Shown: in pieces, positions 23,618-31,865 of the stretch
Numbering within the stretch: position 1 is the first letter of the stretch
Layout: every line of letters starts with the position of its first letter
Virus record (IMG/VR): IMGVR_UViG_3300038701_003660
Location: 1 to 34,543 of that record
Reading direction: 5' to 3' (one strand)
Origin: a virus
DNA: 34,543 nt
Made by a program: the position numbers and the translations under genes
The notes under the pieces: model-generated
Told to the model about the DNA's origin: nothing
Seen by the model: only the letters and a program-made list of their open reading frames with translations
The model's database searches: none

Positions 23618-23974
23618 ATGTCCAACACTACTGGCCTCCACCACAAGGGCACCCACCAGGTCATCGTCATCGTTGCCGCGCTCGCGGGTGTCGATGGCTC
23701 CATCTCCGCAAGGGACCTCGCGCAACGGCTGGACCTGCACCGCAACACCGTGCAGGCCTGCCTCCTGGAGCTGGCCGACGCCGAGTGGGCGCTGGCCAGC
23801 GAGGAGGGTGGAAGCACGCGCTGGCGCCTCGGGCCAGGGTTGAACACCCTCGCCCTTCGCCGGTTGGAGCGGCAGGTCGCGGCCATCCGCCAGGCGCGCG
23901 CCACCCTTGGCGGTGAGCTGGCGGGCGCCCCTGAGGTCCGGGCGCTGCTCGGCTTGGGGGCGCAATGCCTCTGA
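23618..23974 (+). CDS. Winged-helix transcription regulator
   Basis: 118 residues. A winged-helix HTH covers about residues 14-70: QVIVIVAALAGVDGSISARD, LAQRLDLHRNTVQACLLELAD, then a wing with the EGGSTRWRLGPG hairpin, as in IclR/MarR-like proteins. A helical tail follows. The ATG at 23618 is seven bases after a G-run; a GTG three bases earlier is possible. It ends ten bases into the CsrA-like gene, so the two are coupled. It may tune early transcription; the target is unknown. Confidence 0.7.
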   Translation: MSNTTGLHHKGTHQVIVIVAALAGVDGSISARDLAQRLDLHRNTVQACLLELADAEWALASEEGGSTRWRLGPGLNTLALRRLERQVAAIRQARATLGGELAGAPEVRALLGLGAQCL

Positions 23975-24135
23975 ACAAGACCCTGCGCTCCGGCGCAGTG
24001 CTCACGGTGGGGAACGCCTCCATCGAGGTGCGGTGGGCTCGACGCGGGGAAGTGCGCCTCATCATCACCGCGCCGCCGGAGGTTCGAATTCGCGAGGCCT
24101 CGCGGCGGCTAACCAAGGAGCAACGCCGTGACTGA
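23965..24135 (+). CDS. Small CsrA/RsmA-like RNA-binding protein
   Basis: 56 residues, the CsrA size (E. coli CsrA is 61). It shows the family pattern in order: RSG near residue 8 (CsrA R.G), a hydrophobic L.VG strand, IEV strand, then VRLIITAPPEVRIRE at residues 30-44, against VRIGVNAPKEVSVHRE in E. coli. A36, P37, E39 and V40 fall at identical positions. The key R44 is E here, with R at 41 and 43, so RNA contacts may differ. The gene overlaps the winged-helix gene by 10 bases and the DUF3102 gene by 8, with a G-run ribosome site. CsrA represses translation by binding GGA in hairpins. Confidence 0.62.
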   Translation: MPLNKTLRSGAVLTVGNASIEVRWARRGEVRLIITAPPEVRIREASRRLTKEQRRD

Positions 24136-25564
24136 CTTCGCTGGAAGACTCAACCCCTACACCGACATGCTGGGCCAAGTCCCAGACGAGGAGATCTCCA
24201 ATCTGGCCGCCGTGCCTCTCGCTTTGGTCATGGAGGCTCGACGCGGCCTCAAAGCCAAGCGCCACGCCGACCCTGATTGGTTGCCCCCTGACAGCCTGAC
24301 GGAGCTCTACGACGCCATTCGCCGAATTGACGTGGGCGATGGTGACTTCAGCGCGGAGAGGCACCCAGCGTGGGCCCTCAAGGTGGCCATGAGCGGCGCG
24401 CTCGACGAGCTCACGCTGGCGGCCTGGCATGCGGCCCCCGAAGACCCCATCGGCTTCCTCGGCGCCATCTACCCACGCCTCAGTGAACTGGGCGCCGCAC
24501 CAGATACCTACATTGAGGAGTTCCTACGCCGCGACCTGCCCAAGGCCCCCAAGGGCTGCATAGCGGCGTTCCGCTGCTCCCTTGGGCTTGAGGGTCGCTC
24601 GAACCCTCGGGAGGAAGTGGAGGGGGAACTGGTCGACCGTGACGCCAACCCAGTGGCCAGGAGGGAGCCTGCGGCGGTGGCCCGCACCAAGGCCGACCGC
24701 CTCCAGCTCTACAGTCAAGGCCACGACTTCGACCGCCACGTCGTCGCCCAGGACGTGCGACGCCACATCGGCACCATGCTCTTTCACGCGTTCGAGGTTG
24801 GCCGGCTCCTCTGCTGGGCCAAGGCGGCGCTCCCTCACGGGCAATTCGGGCCCTGGGTCGAGCGCGAGTTCAACTTCTCCAAGATGACGCGTGCTCGCTA
24901 CATGGGCATCGCCGACATGCTGCTGGACCGTCCGAAGCAGCTGGAGATCCTCAAGGGGGCTCCCATCAAGTCGGTGCTGCTCCTCACCACGCTTCCCGAC
25001 GACCAGGTGGAGCTGCTGATGGCCGATGGCAAGCTCGGGGACGTCGAGCTTACGGACTTCGCGAAGAAGCCCTTCCGGGAGATCAAGGCCCTCCTCGATG
25101 GGGAGCGCAAGGCCCGTGCCCACGTTGAAGACGAGCTTCAGGCCATGCGAGAGCAGCGCGACGCTGCCAACGAGAAGGTGCGCGAAGTCGAGCGACACGC
25201 CGCGCGGGCGTCAGGTCTCGTGCCCCCGGAGGAGCTTGAGGCCATCATCGAGACGTGCGCCGACATCGAGGAGCGCTTCACCACCGTCAACGTCGCCATC
25301 AGCATCCGGATCGAGAACCTCGCCCGGCAAGCGCCTCACCTCGGTGTCAAGGAGAAGGCCCAGATCGCTGGCCTGGTCGTCTACATGGACCGCTTCACCA
25401 CCCTGATGCGGGCACGCGCCGAAGAGCTGTGGGGGCACCCCTGGACAGGGGCGGAGTGGACCGACCTCCTCGGCGGGCCTCGGCCCCTGGCGGATGTCTA
25501 CACCTTCCCCGAGCACATGGTGCCCCCCACCTTCGGCGATGACGACGACGGGATGGAGGGCTGA
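24128..25564 (+). CDS. DUF3102-type protein, early gene
   Basis: 478 residues from a GTG start at 24128, preceded by AAGGAG seven bases away. The centre (about residues 205-265) shows the DUF3102 pattern: VRRHIGTMLFHAFEVGRLLCW, then HGQFGPWVEREFNFS and ARYMGIAD. A helical, charged coiled coil follows at ~315-362. The N-terminal ~170 residues are helical and not recognised; the acidic C-terminus ends DDDDGMEG. DUF3102 proteins are common next to phage and plasmid replication or transposition genes and carry an HTH-like region, but their job is unknown. It sits immediately before transposase A. Confidence 0.7.
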   Translation: MTDFAGRLNPYTDMLGQVPDEEISNLAAVPLALVMEARRGLKAKRHADPDWLPPDSLTELYDAIRRIDVGDGDFSAERHPAWALKVAMSGALDELTLAAWHAAPEDPIGFLGAIYPRLSELGAAPDTYIEEFLRRDLPKAPKGCIAAFRCSLGLEGRSNPREEVEGELVDRDANPVARREPAAVARTKADRLQLYSQGHDFDRHVVAQDVRRHIGTMLFHAFEVGRLLCWAKAALPHGQFGPWVEREFNFSKMTRARYMGIADMLLDRPKQLEILKGAPIKSVLLLTTLPDDQVELLMADGKLGDVELTDFAKKPFREIKALLDGERKARAHVEDELQAMREQRDAANEKVREVERHAARASGLVPPEELEAIIETCADIEERFTTVNVAISIRIENLARQAPHLGVKEKAQIAGLVVYMDRFTTLMRARAEELWGHPWTGAEWTDLLGGPRPLADVYTFPEHMVPPTFGDDDDGMEG

Positions 25565-25567
25565 GCC

Positions 25568-27238
25568 ATGACGCTGGAGGAGGCCGCATACGAGCGACTG
25601 CTGAACGACGTCCGGTCCCAACCGGGCCGGGCCGGTCGGCTGGTCGCTGCCCTGGCCGCGAAGCTCGGCTGCTCCAAGTCGACCGTGTACCGCCAGCTCC
25701 GCGCTCGCGGCTGGACCAGCGGGCGCAAGCGGAGGCGAGACGCTGGCCAGTGCGTTGTCGCCAAGGAGGACGCCGAGCGCTTGGCGCGCATCCTCGCCAT
25801 GGGCCGTAACAAGCGCGGCCAGCTCAACATCCCGGTGCGGGAGGTCACCCGCATCGCTGAGGAGCACGAGCTGCTCGAGGGCGACGCGAGCTACTCCACC
25901 ATCCTCCGGGCGCTGAACGTCCACGGCCTCGGCCCTCGGCACCTCAAGGCGCCAGAGGCCGGCATCAGCCGGGTCTCCCTCCACCCCAACGCGGTCTGGT
26001 TCCTGGACATCAGCGTCGGAATCCAGTGGTACTTCCGAGACAAGGACGGCCGGCGCCTGCAGCTCTACCGAGACGCCGGGGCCCGGTTCTACGAGGGCAA
26101 GGTCCAGAACTTTCGGGCCCTGCGTCAGATCCTCCACCGCTACGTGGTCACTGACCACCGGACGGGCGCGTACTACGTCCGCTACTACTACTCCAGCGGA
26201 GAGCGAAGCGAGGACGTCGTCGACTTCCTCTGGCACGCCATGTCGGCCAAGGGACTCGACGCCTTCCCCTTCCGCGGCGTCCCCCGGACCATCGTGGTCG
26301 ACAAGGGCAGCGCCTTCCGCGCGGCCATCGTCCGCGAGCTCCTCGTCGGTCTGGGGGTCGAGGTGCAGGAACACCGCACCAAGAACCCCAAGGCTTCCGG
26401 CAGCGTCGAGTCGCGTCATGGCCATTGGCAGGCGTCGTTCGAGGGTCGCCTCGCCAACTGCTACGCCAGCGACCTCGACGAGATCAACGACTGGGCCCTG
26501 CGCTTCGCGGCGACCGCCCAGGGCACCCGCGTCCACAGCCGCCACGGCCACACCCCCATGGCGGCCTGGTCGACCATCGCCTCGGATCAGCTCGTCGAGG
26601 CCCCCGACCGGGCCACCTTCTTCCGGCTGGCCACGACCACCCCCGACACGCGCGTTCTCGACGGGAGGCAGTTCATCAGCGTCGGCGGCCGGGAATGGCA
26701 CATCAGCGGCCTCCACACCTACCCCGGGCAGAAGATCACCTATCGGCTCACCCCCTTCTCTGACCCCGGCCTTCGCGCCTGGGATGAGCACGGCCGCGAG
26801 CTCGCCGCGCTGGAGATCGCCCGCGACGAGATGGGCATGCCCCTCACCGGCCCCCGCCACGTCTTCGGTTCCGAGGATGAGAGCGAGAAGGGCGCGTCGC
26901 TCGCGACCACCCCAGCGCAGCAGGTCCTCGCCGACATCGAGGTCGAGCCCGAGAAGATCGCCGCGATGTTCGACCGCCTGGACGACCAGCTGGGGGGCCT
27001 GTCCTACCTGCCCCGCCAGGGTCAGGCTTGGACACCTCCAGAGGAGGTCGAGGAGCGTGCCGCTGCCCCCGCGCTCTCCTCGCTTGAGGCGCGTGAGCAG
27101 CTCTTCGATCTCCTTGGTCGCCCGCTCGACGATGAGGAGTACGCCTGGTGGCATCCCCGCCTTGAGGCGGGCGTCACCACCGACCAGCTCCAGACCCTTT
27201 TCGACACCTTCACCCAGCGCGGCACAGCCGCGCGCTGA
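25568..27238 (+). CDS. Transposase A, MuA-like DDE recombinase
   Basis: 556 residues (MuA is 663). An N-terminal HTH with AAKLGCSKSTVYRQLRARG at about 30-48 would bind the element ends; a second helical DNA-binding region follows at ~65-130. The RNase H-like core carries the probable catalytic triad: D147 in WFLDIS, D245 in IVVDKGSA and E281 in GSVESRHGHW. The C-terminal ~120 residues contain a helical region suited to contacting the B ATPase. It carries out DNA cleavage and strand transfer in integration and replicative transposition. The start is three bases after the DUF3102 stop. Confidence 0.95.
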   Translation: MTLEEAAYERLLNDVRSQPGRAGRLVAALAAKLGCSKSTVYRQLRARGWTSGRKRRRDAGQCVVAKEDAERLARILAMGRNKRGQLNIPVREVTRIAEEHELLEGDASYSTILRALNVHGLGPRHLKAPEAGISRVSLHPNAVWFLDISVGIQWYFRDKDGRRLQLYRDAGARFYEGKVQNFRALRQILHRYVVTDHRTGAYYVRYYYSSGERSEDVVDFLWHAMSAKGLDAFPFRGVPRTIVVDKGSAFRAAIVRELLVGLGVEVQEHRTKNPKASGSVESRHGHWQASFEGRLANCYASDLDEINDWALRFAATAQGTRVHSRHGHTPMAAWSTIASDQLVEAPDRATFFRLATTTPDTRVLDGRQFISVGGREWHISGLHTYPGQKITYRLTPFSDPGLRAWDEHGRELAALEIARDEMGMPLTGPRHVFGSEDESEKGASLATTPAQQVLADIEVEPEKIAAMFDRLDDQLGGLSYLPRQGQAWTPPEEVEERAAAPALSSLEAREQLFDLLGRPLDDEEYAWWHPRLEAGVTTDQLQTLFDTFTQRGTAAR

Positions 27239-27250
27239 CCAGGAGCCCAC

Positions 27251-27466
27251 ATGCAGCACTTCACTTCCTCGACCATGGACCACTTCCTCGATCTCGGTCT
27301 GTTGATCACGATGACCACCCCCACGGCGCAGCCCAACCGCCCGGTGTCGATGACCCTCACGGTGACCGGCGCCGAGCGCTGTAGCGACGTGCTGTCCGCC
27401 ATCGAGTCCCTCAAGCGCACCTGGCGCGCTGAGCAACGCTCCGACGTGGAGGCCGCTGCTCGATGA
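27251..27466 (+). CDS. Small protein between transposase A and ATPase B
   Basis: 71 residues. The ATG has an AGGAG a few bases upstream and the stop overlaps the B start as ATGA. The middle has alternating hydrophobic residues with PVSMTLTVTG and the C-terminus is a charged helix (SLKRTWRAEQRSDVE). It has no known domain. In other Mu-like elements A and B are usually adjacent, so an insertion here may be a transposition accessory. Confidence 0.6.
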   Translation: MQHFTSSTMDHFLDLGLLITMTTPTAQPNRPVSMTLTVTGAERCSDVLSAIESLKRTWRAEQRSDVEAAAR

Positions 27467-28617
27467 ACCCAGTCCGTGCCACGGCCCCCAGGGTCTCCTC
27501 CTCAGCACCAGAGCGCCGGACGCGCCTGTACTCGGCCTTGAAGGCCACAGGCGTCTCCCAATCCGCGCTCGCCAGAAGCATGGGCGTGCACCGCCACAGC
27601 GTCATCGCATGGACGCTTGGTCAGCACGAGCCCATCCCAGCGCTGCGGGAGCAACTGGACGCTTGGGCCGCGACGCAAGGACTGCCGCCGTACAACCTGC
27701 TCGAACTGCTGGAGGACCCCATGGAAGAGGTCGCCCGCCTGTCTGACTACATCCAACGCCAACAACGAGGCGCCGCCCCGCCGGAGAACTGCCCCATGAA
27801 TGTCACCGCTGACCTCCTGGACTACGACGACCTGGAGACCTGGGGACTCACCCACGACCCCTTCGACGACAACGACCCCGAAGACATCTGGCTCCCCAAG
27901 CGCCTCGCCTTCGAGGAGGCGACGCTGCAGCGCATCGTCTCCCTCCGCCGGATGGTCGCCCTTGTCGGCCCCCCAGGCGCGGGCAAGACGACCCTGCTCC
28001 GCCGGATGGTGAAGACCCTCGGGCGGAAAAAGAAGGTGCGGCTGCTGCTCCCCGCCACCATCGACCGCAAGCGGATCAACGCCGCCTCGCTGTCCGTCGC
28101 TATCCTCCGAGACCTCATCGGTGAGGACGCCACCTTCATCCCCGCTGAGCGCCGCAGCCGATTGCTGCAGGAGGCTCTACAGCAGCAAGACGCCTCGGGG
28201 GCCTTCCCCGTGCTGGCCATCGATGAGGCCCACCTGCTCTCCGACCACGGGCTCCTCGCGATCAAGCAAGTGTGGGACGCGGGGGTACTGATGAAGCACC
28301 TCGCCGTCATCCTCATCGGCCAGCCGCTGCTCAGGCGCAGGATCGAGATGTTGCCCGAGCTGGCCGAGATCGCTGGGCGCATCGTCGTCCGCGAGATGAA
28401 GCCGATGAAGGTGGAAGACGTCCGGGGCTACCTCGAGTGGCGCCTCAGCCGGGCCGGCGCCGATCCCACCTCCGTTGTCGCTGACGACGTCTTCGCCGCC
28501 ATCGCAGCTCGGGCGCCCACGCCGATGGCGGTCAACGCCTTCATGTCCCGGGGCCTCCGCTACGCCCGTCTTCACCGCCAGCCCAGGGTCGACGCCCAAG
28601 TGATCGGGCGCCTCTGA
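27463..28617 (+). CDS. Transposition protein B, MuB/TniB-like AAA+ ATPase
   Basis: 384 residues. An N-terminal HTH (about residues 25-65: GVSQSALARSMGVHRHSVIAW) matches the MuB layout. Next is a WGLTHDPFDDND block and an AAA+ core with Walker A VGPPGAGKTT at 168-177, Walker B LAIDEAH at 251-257 and a sensor-1-like VILIGQP at 282-288. The C-terminal ~70 residues form a helical lid. It is longer than MuB (312) owing to the linker at ~90-130. It selects target DNA and activates transposase A. Coupled to the preceding small gene by ATGA. Confidence 0.93.
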   Translation: MNPVRATAPRVSSSAPERRTRLYSALKATGVSQSALARSMGVHRHSVIAWTLGQHEPIPALREQLDAWAATQGLPPYNLLELLEDPMEEVARLSDYIQRQQRGAAPPENCPMNVTADLLDYDDLETWGLTHDPFDDNDPEDIWLPKRLAFEEATLQRIVSLRRMVALVGPPGAGKTTLLRRMVKTLGRKKKVRLLLPATIDRKRINAASLSVAILRDLIGEDATFIPAERRSRLLQEALQQQDASGAFPVLAIDEAHLLSDHGLLAIKQVWDAGVLMKHLAVILIGQPLLRRRIEMLPELAEIAGRIVVREMKPMKVEDVRGYLEWRLSRAGADPTSVVADDVFAAIAARAPTPMAVNAFMSRGLRYARLHRQPRVDAQVIGRL

Positions 28618-28637
28618 GAACACCCCACCTGCCTGAG

Positions 28638-28689
28638 GGCGCCAGGAGGCGCCGCCGCTAACGCGGAAAGGGCCCCCCCTCCTGGAGGG
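28638..28689 (+). promoter_or_regulatory. Leader hairpins over the gp16 start
   Basis: Two hairpins precede the ATG at 28693. GGCGCC-AGGA-GGCGCC (28638-28653) shows AGGA in a four-base loop. CCCTCC-T-GGAGGG (28677-28689) contains the GGAGG ribosome site. The two GGA motifs are 39 bases apart. This is the geometry of a two-site CsrA target, so translational control of the gp16-sigma segment is plausible. Confidence 0.5.
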
Positions 28690-28692
28690 CCC

Positions 28693-29352
28693 ATGCCCAG
28701 AACCCCCACCCCCGGCATCACGCCGGCCCAACGCCGCCTCATCTTCGGTCAGCTTCGCCGCCTGGCGCAGCTCTCCGGCCTCTCCCAAGAGGACCTCGAC
28801 GACCTACGCCGCCGCCTGACCCGCGAGGTGTCGGGCCAAGACAGCCTGCGCCACCTCAGCTTCAACGAGGCCGCAACGGTCGCCCAGCGGATTCGCGCGG
28901 AAGTCCAGCGCTTCACTCCCAAGCGGCCGGAGGCATCCACCAAGCGCTCTAAGCGTGACACGGAGCCTGCGAAGTCCATCACGCCCCGGCAGCAGCAGCA
29001 CCTGACCGGCCTGTTCGATCTCCTCGGCTGGGAGAAGCTGCGGGACCGGACTGCGTTCTGCGAGCGTCAGATCGGCCGGACCTGGCCCCAGAACAACGCT
29101 GAGTTCACCAAGGTGTCCACACCGCTCACCGAGATGGTGCTGCGCGCGACGGACCCCGCTGAGGTGCAGCGCCGCGTCGAGGCCCTCCTCGACCACCCCG
29201 CGCTCGACGCTTGGAAGACCAACTTCATCGCTGACCTGCACCGGCAGTTTCAGCGCGCTGAGCGCGAGGGTGGAGAACGGGGCGGCATCCTCACAGCCGG
29301 CAAGCTGCTGAAGCTGGCCGAGGCTGAGCGGTGGGTGTTGTCCCATGGCTGA
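28693..29352 (+). CDS. Mu gp16/GemA-like protein (DUF1018)
   Basis: 219 residues. The N-terminal half follows the DUF1018 pattern: ITPAQRRLIFGQLRRLAQLSG near residue 9, SGQDSLRHLSFNEA near 47 and a VAQRIRAEVQRF helix. The C-terminal half repeats a similar ITPRQQQHLTGLFDLLGW and has FCERQIGRTWPQNNAEF. GemA of Mu modulates host gene expression and topology during early growth. It lies after the transposition genes, with an eight-base overlap to the sigma-like gene. The ribosome site is buried in a hairpin. Confidence 0.8.
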   Translation: MPRTPTPGITPAQRRLIFGQLRRLAQLSGLSQEDLDDLRRRLTREVSGQDSLRHLSFNEAATVAQRIRAEVQRFTPKRPEASTKRSKRDTEPAKSITPRQQQHLTGLFDLLGWEKLRDRTAFCERQIGRTWPQNNAEFTKVSTPLTEMVLRATDPAEVQRRVEALLDHPALDAWKTNFIADLHRQFQRAEREGGERGGILTAGKLLKLAEAERWVLSHG

Positions 29353-30238
29353 GAGCTACGAAGAGCTGTCGCAGGAGCTGCGCCGCTTGTGCTGGCGGGC
29401 GCTCGGCCTGCTGGGCTGGGACTGGCGGTGCGCCGACCTTGCCGGACAAGATCGCGGGCGCCTGGTCGGCCCCTGGTGGGGGCACTTCATCGCCCGCCTG
29501 GCCGAGCTGCGGGAGACCTCGCTGCCTGGCCTTCCTGGCGCCAGCCTCGAGGACGCGCTCGCCTGCGTGCGCCGGGTGGACTCCATCGCGTCCACGCTGG
29601 TCCAGGCCGAGCTCCGCGTCGTAAGGCGTCAGACCTATGCGTTCCGGGGCATCCCCTCCGTGGAGCTGCTCGCGGTGGCCTGGCTGGCTGGCCATCGGGC
29701 GGCTTTCAACTGGGACCCGGCACGTAGCAGCTGGCCGAGCTGGCTCCGGCAGAACGTCCGATGGCGCCTCGTCGAGCACGTGCGGGCCCTCCGCGACGAC
29801 TTTGCGCGGCCCCAAGCGGCGCTCAGCGACCATCACCAGATCAAGGGTGCCCCCACCGACGACGAGCGCCGTTCTGCCGCCGAGCTCGGCTGGCCACGCT
29901 CGCGCCTATGGGCAGCCCGGCGACCTCTCCGCGCGCTGCGCCTCGAACAGCCGAGTAGCACCAGCGGCGCGCCGCTGATGGCCAGGATCGCCGACAGGAA
30001 GCCGACCGCAGAGCGGCTGCTGATGTCGTGGGCGAAGCAGCGCCGCCTCGCGAAGGCGCTCGGCAAGCTCCCCCCACGGCAGCGAGAGGTCCTCCGGTGC
30101 CTCTTCGAGGAGGGGTTGACGGTCACCGCCACCGCTCGCCGCATGGGCCTCGGCCGAGGGACCGTCCACCGGGAGCGGCGCCTGGCGCTCCGCGCGCTCC
30201 GCGAGTCGCTCTGGCACGTCGCTGAGGAGTCGCCATGA
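29345..30238 (+). CDS. Sigma70-family factor, probable late activator
   Basis: 297 residues. Residues ~88-150 match sigma region 2: LRVVRRQTYAFRGIPSVELL, then a GHRAAFNWDPARSSWPSWLR block, where sigma70 has 'DLIQEG..GL..A...FD...G..FSTYA.WWIRQ'. A short region-3-like HTH lies at ~160-200. Residues 240-290 are region 4: LPPRQREVLRCLFEEGLTVT, ATARRMGLGRGTVHRERR. The first ~85 residues are unrecognised. It occupies the place of Mu mor/C, which activate middle and late genes using host sigma70, so this protein may direct polymerase to the late operon. No promoter motif for it could be deduced. Confidence 0.78.
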   Translation: MAESYEELSQELRRLCWRALGLLGWDWRCADLAGQDRGRLVGPWWGHFIARLAELRETSLPGLPGASLEDALACVRRVDSIASTLVQAELRVVRRQTYAFRGIPSVELLAVAWLAGHRAAFNWDPARSSWPSWLRQNVRWRLVEHVRALRDDFARPQAALSDHHQIKGAPTDDERRSAAELGWPRSRLWAARRPLRALRLEQPSSTSGAPLMARIADRKPTAERLLMSWAKQRRLAKALGKLPPRQREVLRCLFEEGLTVTATARRMGLGRGTVHRERRLALRALRESLWHVAEESP

Positions 30239-30453
30239 CGCCCCACGACACCTTTGTGCGAGCGACTCGCGGCAGCCTCCGCGCCAGCGGCTGGGACGCC
30301 GACCACTGGCACCCTGGGGCGCGCCCCCAGCACCTGTCGCGGCCTCGCTGGCGGCGCTGGTGTCGGCACGTCCGCATGGACCTGCGGCGGCGGCGCCAGG
30401 GCTGCCGTCCTCGGACCCAGATCGGCGAGGAGGTGCTGTGTGCTGCCCCTTGA
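30235..30453 (+). CDS. Small basic protein, unknown
   Basis: 72 residues, strongly basic and rich in R, H and W (RWRRWCRHVRMDLRRRR). The start is ATGA-coupled to the sigma gene and has GAGGAG at ideal spacing. The end overlaps the next gene's GTG start. The composition fits nucleic-acid binding. No family recognised; it could be a partner of the sigma factor. Confidence 0.5.
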   Translation: MTPHDTFVRATRGSLRASGWDADHWHPGARPQHLSRPRWRRWCRHVRMDLRRRRQGCRPRTQIGEEVLCAAP

Positions 30454-30862
30454 GCACAGACGCCGTGTGGAGCGCTGCACCTCGGCCATGGTCTGCGAGA
30501 GCTGCCCGTTGCCGCTGGTCTGCGGCGCTCTTCGCGAGCCAGCCCAGAGCGTGAAGGTCTGGCTCCTCGGTGCACCCGCCTGGGTGCTCGGGAGACAGGG
30601 CGCTGAGGCCATCTTCCTTAGGCCATCGACAGGCCGAACGCTGCACCGGACCCCCACCAGCGACCTCGCCTACCACCTCCTCGCCGTGCTCCCGCCCATC
30701 CACGCCCTGGGCTGGCGCTGCCCCTGGTGTCGACGGCCGCCCTGTCCACGACCTGACGGCGCTGCCTGCCGCCGAGCTCAGCCCTCACCCCCTCGCGGCT
30801 CGGTTCAAGCCGAGTTGTTTAGCCCGCGGGCTCGCCCCGCTTCACCCCCGGAGACTCTATGA
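30440..30862 (+). CDS. Cysteine-rich small protein, unknown
   Basis: 140 residues from a GTG start that follows GAGGAGG at good distance. Cysteine pairs near residues 20-30 (CESCPLPLVC) and near 95 (CPWC, CP) suggest metal binding. The last ~40 residues are proline- and arginine-rich and probably disordered. It overlaps the basic protein gene by 14 bases and the next gene by four. The start could also be the ATG 19 codons downstream. The function is unknown. Confidence 0.45.
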   Translation: MLPLEHRRRVERCTSAMVCESCPLPLVCGALREPAQSVKVWLLGAPAWVLGRQGAEAIFLRPSTGRTLHRTPTSDLAYHLLAVLPPIHALGWRCPWCRRPPCPRPDGAACRRAQPSPPRGSVQAELFSPRARPASPPETL

Positions 30863-31524
30863 CTCGCCCCCTTCGCATCTATGTGGCCTCATCTTGGAGA
30901 AACGAGGAGCGCCAGCAGGCGGTCGTTCAACTCCTCCGTCGCCTCGGCCACGACGTCTACGACTTCCGCCACCCCGCCGAGGGCGTCCCCGGTTTCAGCT
31001 GGAGCGATGTCAGCCCCCAGTGGGAGTCGTGGACCCCTGAACAGCAGATCGAGGCCCTCACGGATCCGCGAGCCCTCAAGGGGTTCGCGCGGGACTACTT
31101 CGGCATGATTGAAGCCGACCTCCTGGTGTTGGTCTTGCCATGCGGTCGAAGCGCTCACCTCGAGGCGGGCTGGGCGGCCGGTCGCGGCATCCCCACCATC
31201 GTCATCCTCGCCGAGGGCGAGGAGGCGGAGCTTATGTACAACCTGCTCTCCGAGCCGATCTCCGACCTTGAGGACCTGATCGACTTGGTAGATGACATGG
31301 CCTCCACGTCGGTGGTCTGCTCCCCTCTCAGGTCACTGGAGAGCACCCTCCACGATGACCTCGTCGAGTTCTTGTCTCGGGGTGGCTCCCCCGCCAAGCT
31401 GCTCGCCCACATCGATGAGGAGCACCTCTGGGCCGCCCTGCGTCACGACGTCGAGGTGACCCTGCCGGCCAAGGGCGGCCATGAGCGGACGCGACCGGAC
31501 CCGAAGACGCTGGAGAGGTCATGA
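30859..31524 (+). CDS. Nucleoside 2-deoxyribosyltransferase-like protein
   Basis: 221 residues. The N-terminus RIYVASSWRNEERQQ and the central EADLLVLVLPCGRSAHLEAGWAAGRG (residues 85-110) match the Rossmann-like NDT/DUF4406 fold, with E102 in the place of the catalytic glutamate. A GIPTIVIL strand follows. NDT enzymes exchange or hydrolyse bases on deoxynucleosides. The C-terminal ~90 residues are extra and helical. The substrate is unknown; phage relatives are implicated in nucleotide salvage or base modification. The start overlaps the cysteine-rich gene by four bases. Confidence 0.7.
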   Translation: MTRPLRIYVASSWRNEERQQAVVQLLRRLGHDVYDFRHPAEGVPGFSWSDVSPQWESWTPEQQIEALTDPRALKGFARDYFGMIEADLLVLVLPCGRSAHLEAGWAAGRGIPTIVILAEGEEAELMYNLLSEPISDLEDLIDLVDDMASTSVVCSPLRSLESTLHDDLVEFLSRGGSPAKLLAHIDEEHLWAALRHDVEVTLPAKGGHERTRPDPKTLERS

Positions 31525-31865
31525 CCGAACGGCTCTGGGCTCACATCAACCGGCGCGGGGCCTTGGCCATGGGCGTCGCCTGGTTCTGGCACATGCGGCT
31601 TGGACGGGGGAACCCCCGTGAGCAGCGCGAAGCCGAGGTCGCCGTCGCTGCCTCTGTGGAGGCCGCGCTGGCCATCTTCCCCTGGACGACCCCGACCCAG
31701 GACCCCAGGGCTGCCTGGGAACAGATCGAGGGAGCTTGGCACGTCGAAGAGGTTCCAGCGCATACCCGTGTAGACACCCGCGTCTTCGTTCCCGTGGCCT
31801 TGGAGGACGTCACCCTCTTGTCGGGCGTCTGGCCACCACCGCCCACGGTCAGGAGGGCATCATGA
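31521..31865 (+). CDS. Hypothetical protein
   Basis: 114 residues, ATGA-coupled to the NDT-like gene. It has a helical first half with WFWHMRLGRGNPREQREAEV and a tail of strands and prolines. No domain is recognised. It ends coupled to the next gene, so the NDT-like gene and the two that follow form one translation unit. Confidence 0.5.
   Translation: MTERLWAHINRRGALAMGVAWFWHMRLGRGNPREQREAEVAVAASVEAALAIFPWTTPTQDPRAAWEQIEGAWHVEEVPAHTRVDTRVFVPVALEDVTLLSGVWPPPPTVRRAS

Noticed and set aside
25211-27508. 765-codon minus-strand open frame
   Set aside because: It covers the transposase gene antisense; the plus strand has clear DDE motifs, so this is a GC-driven shadow.
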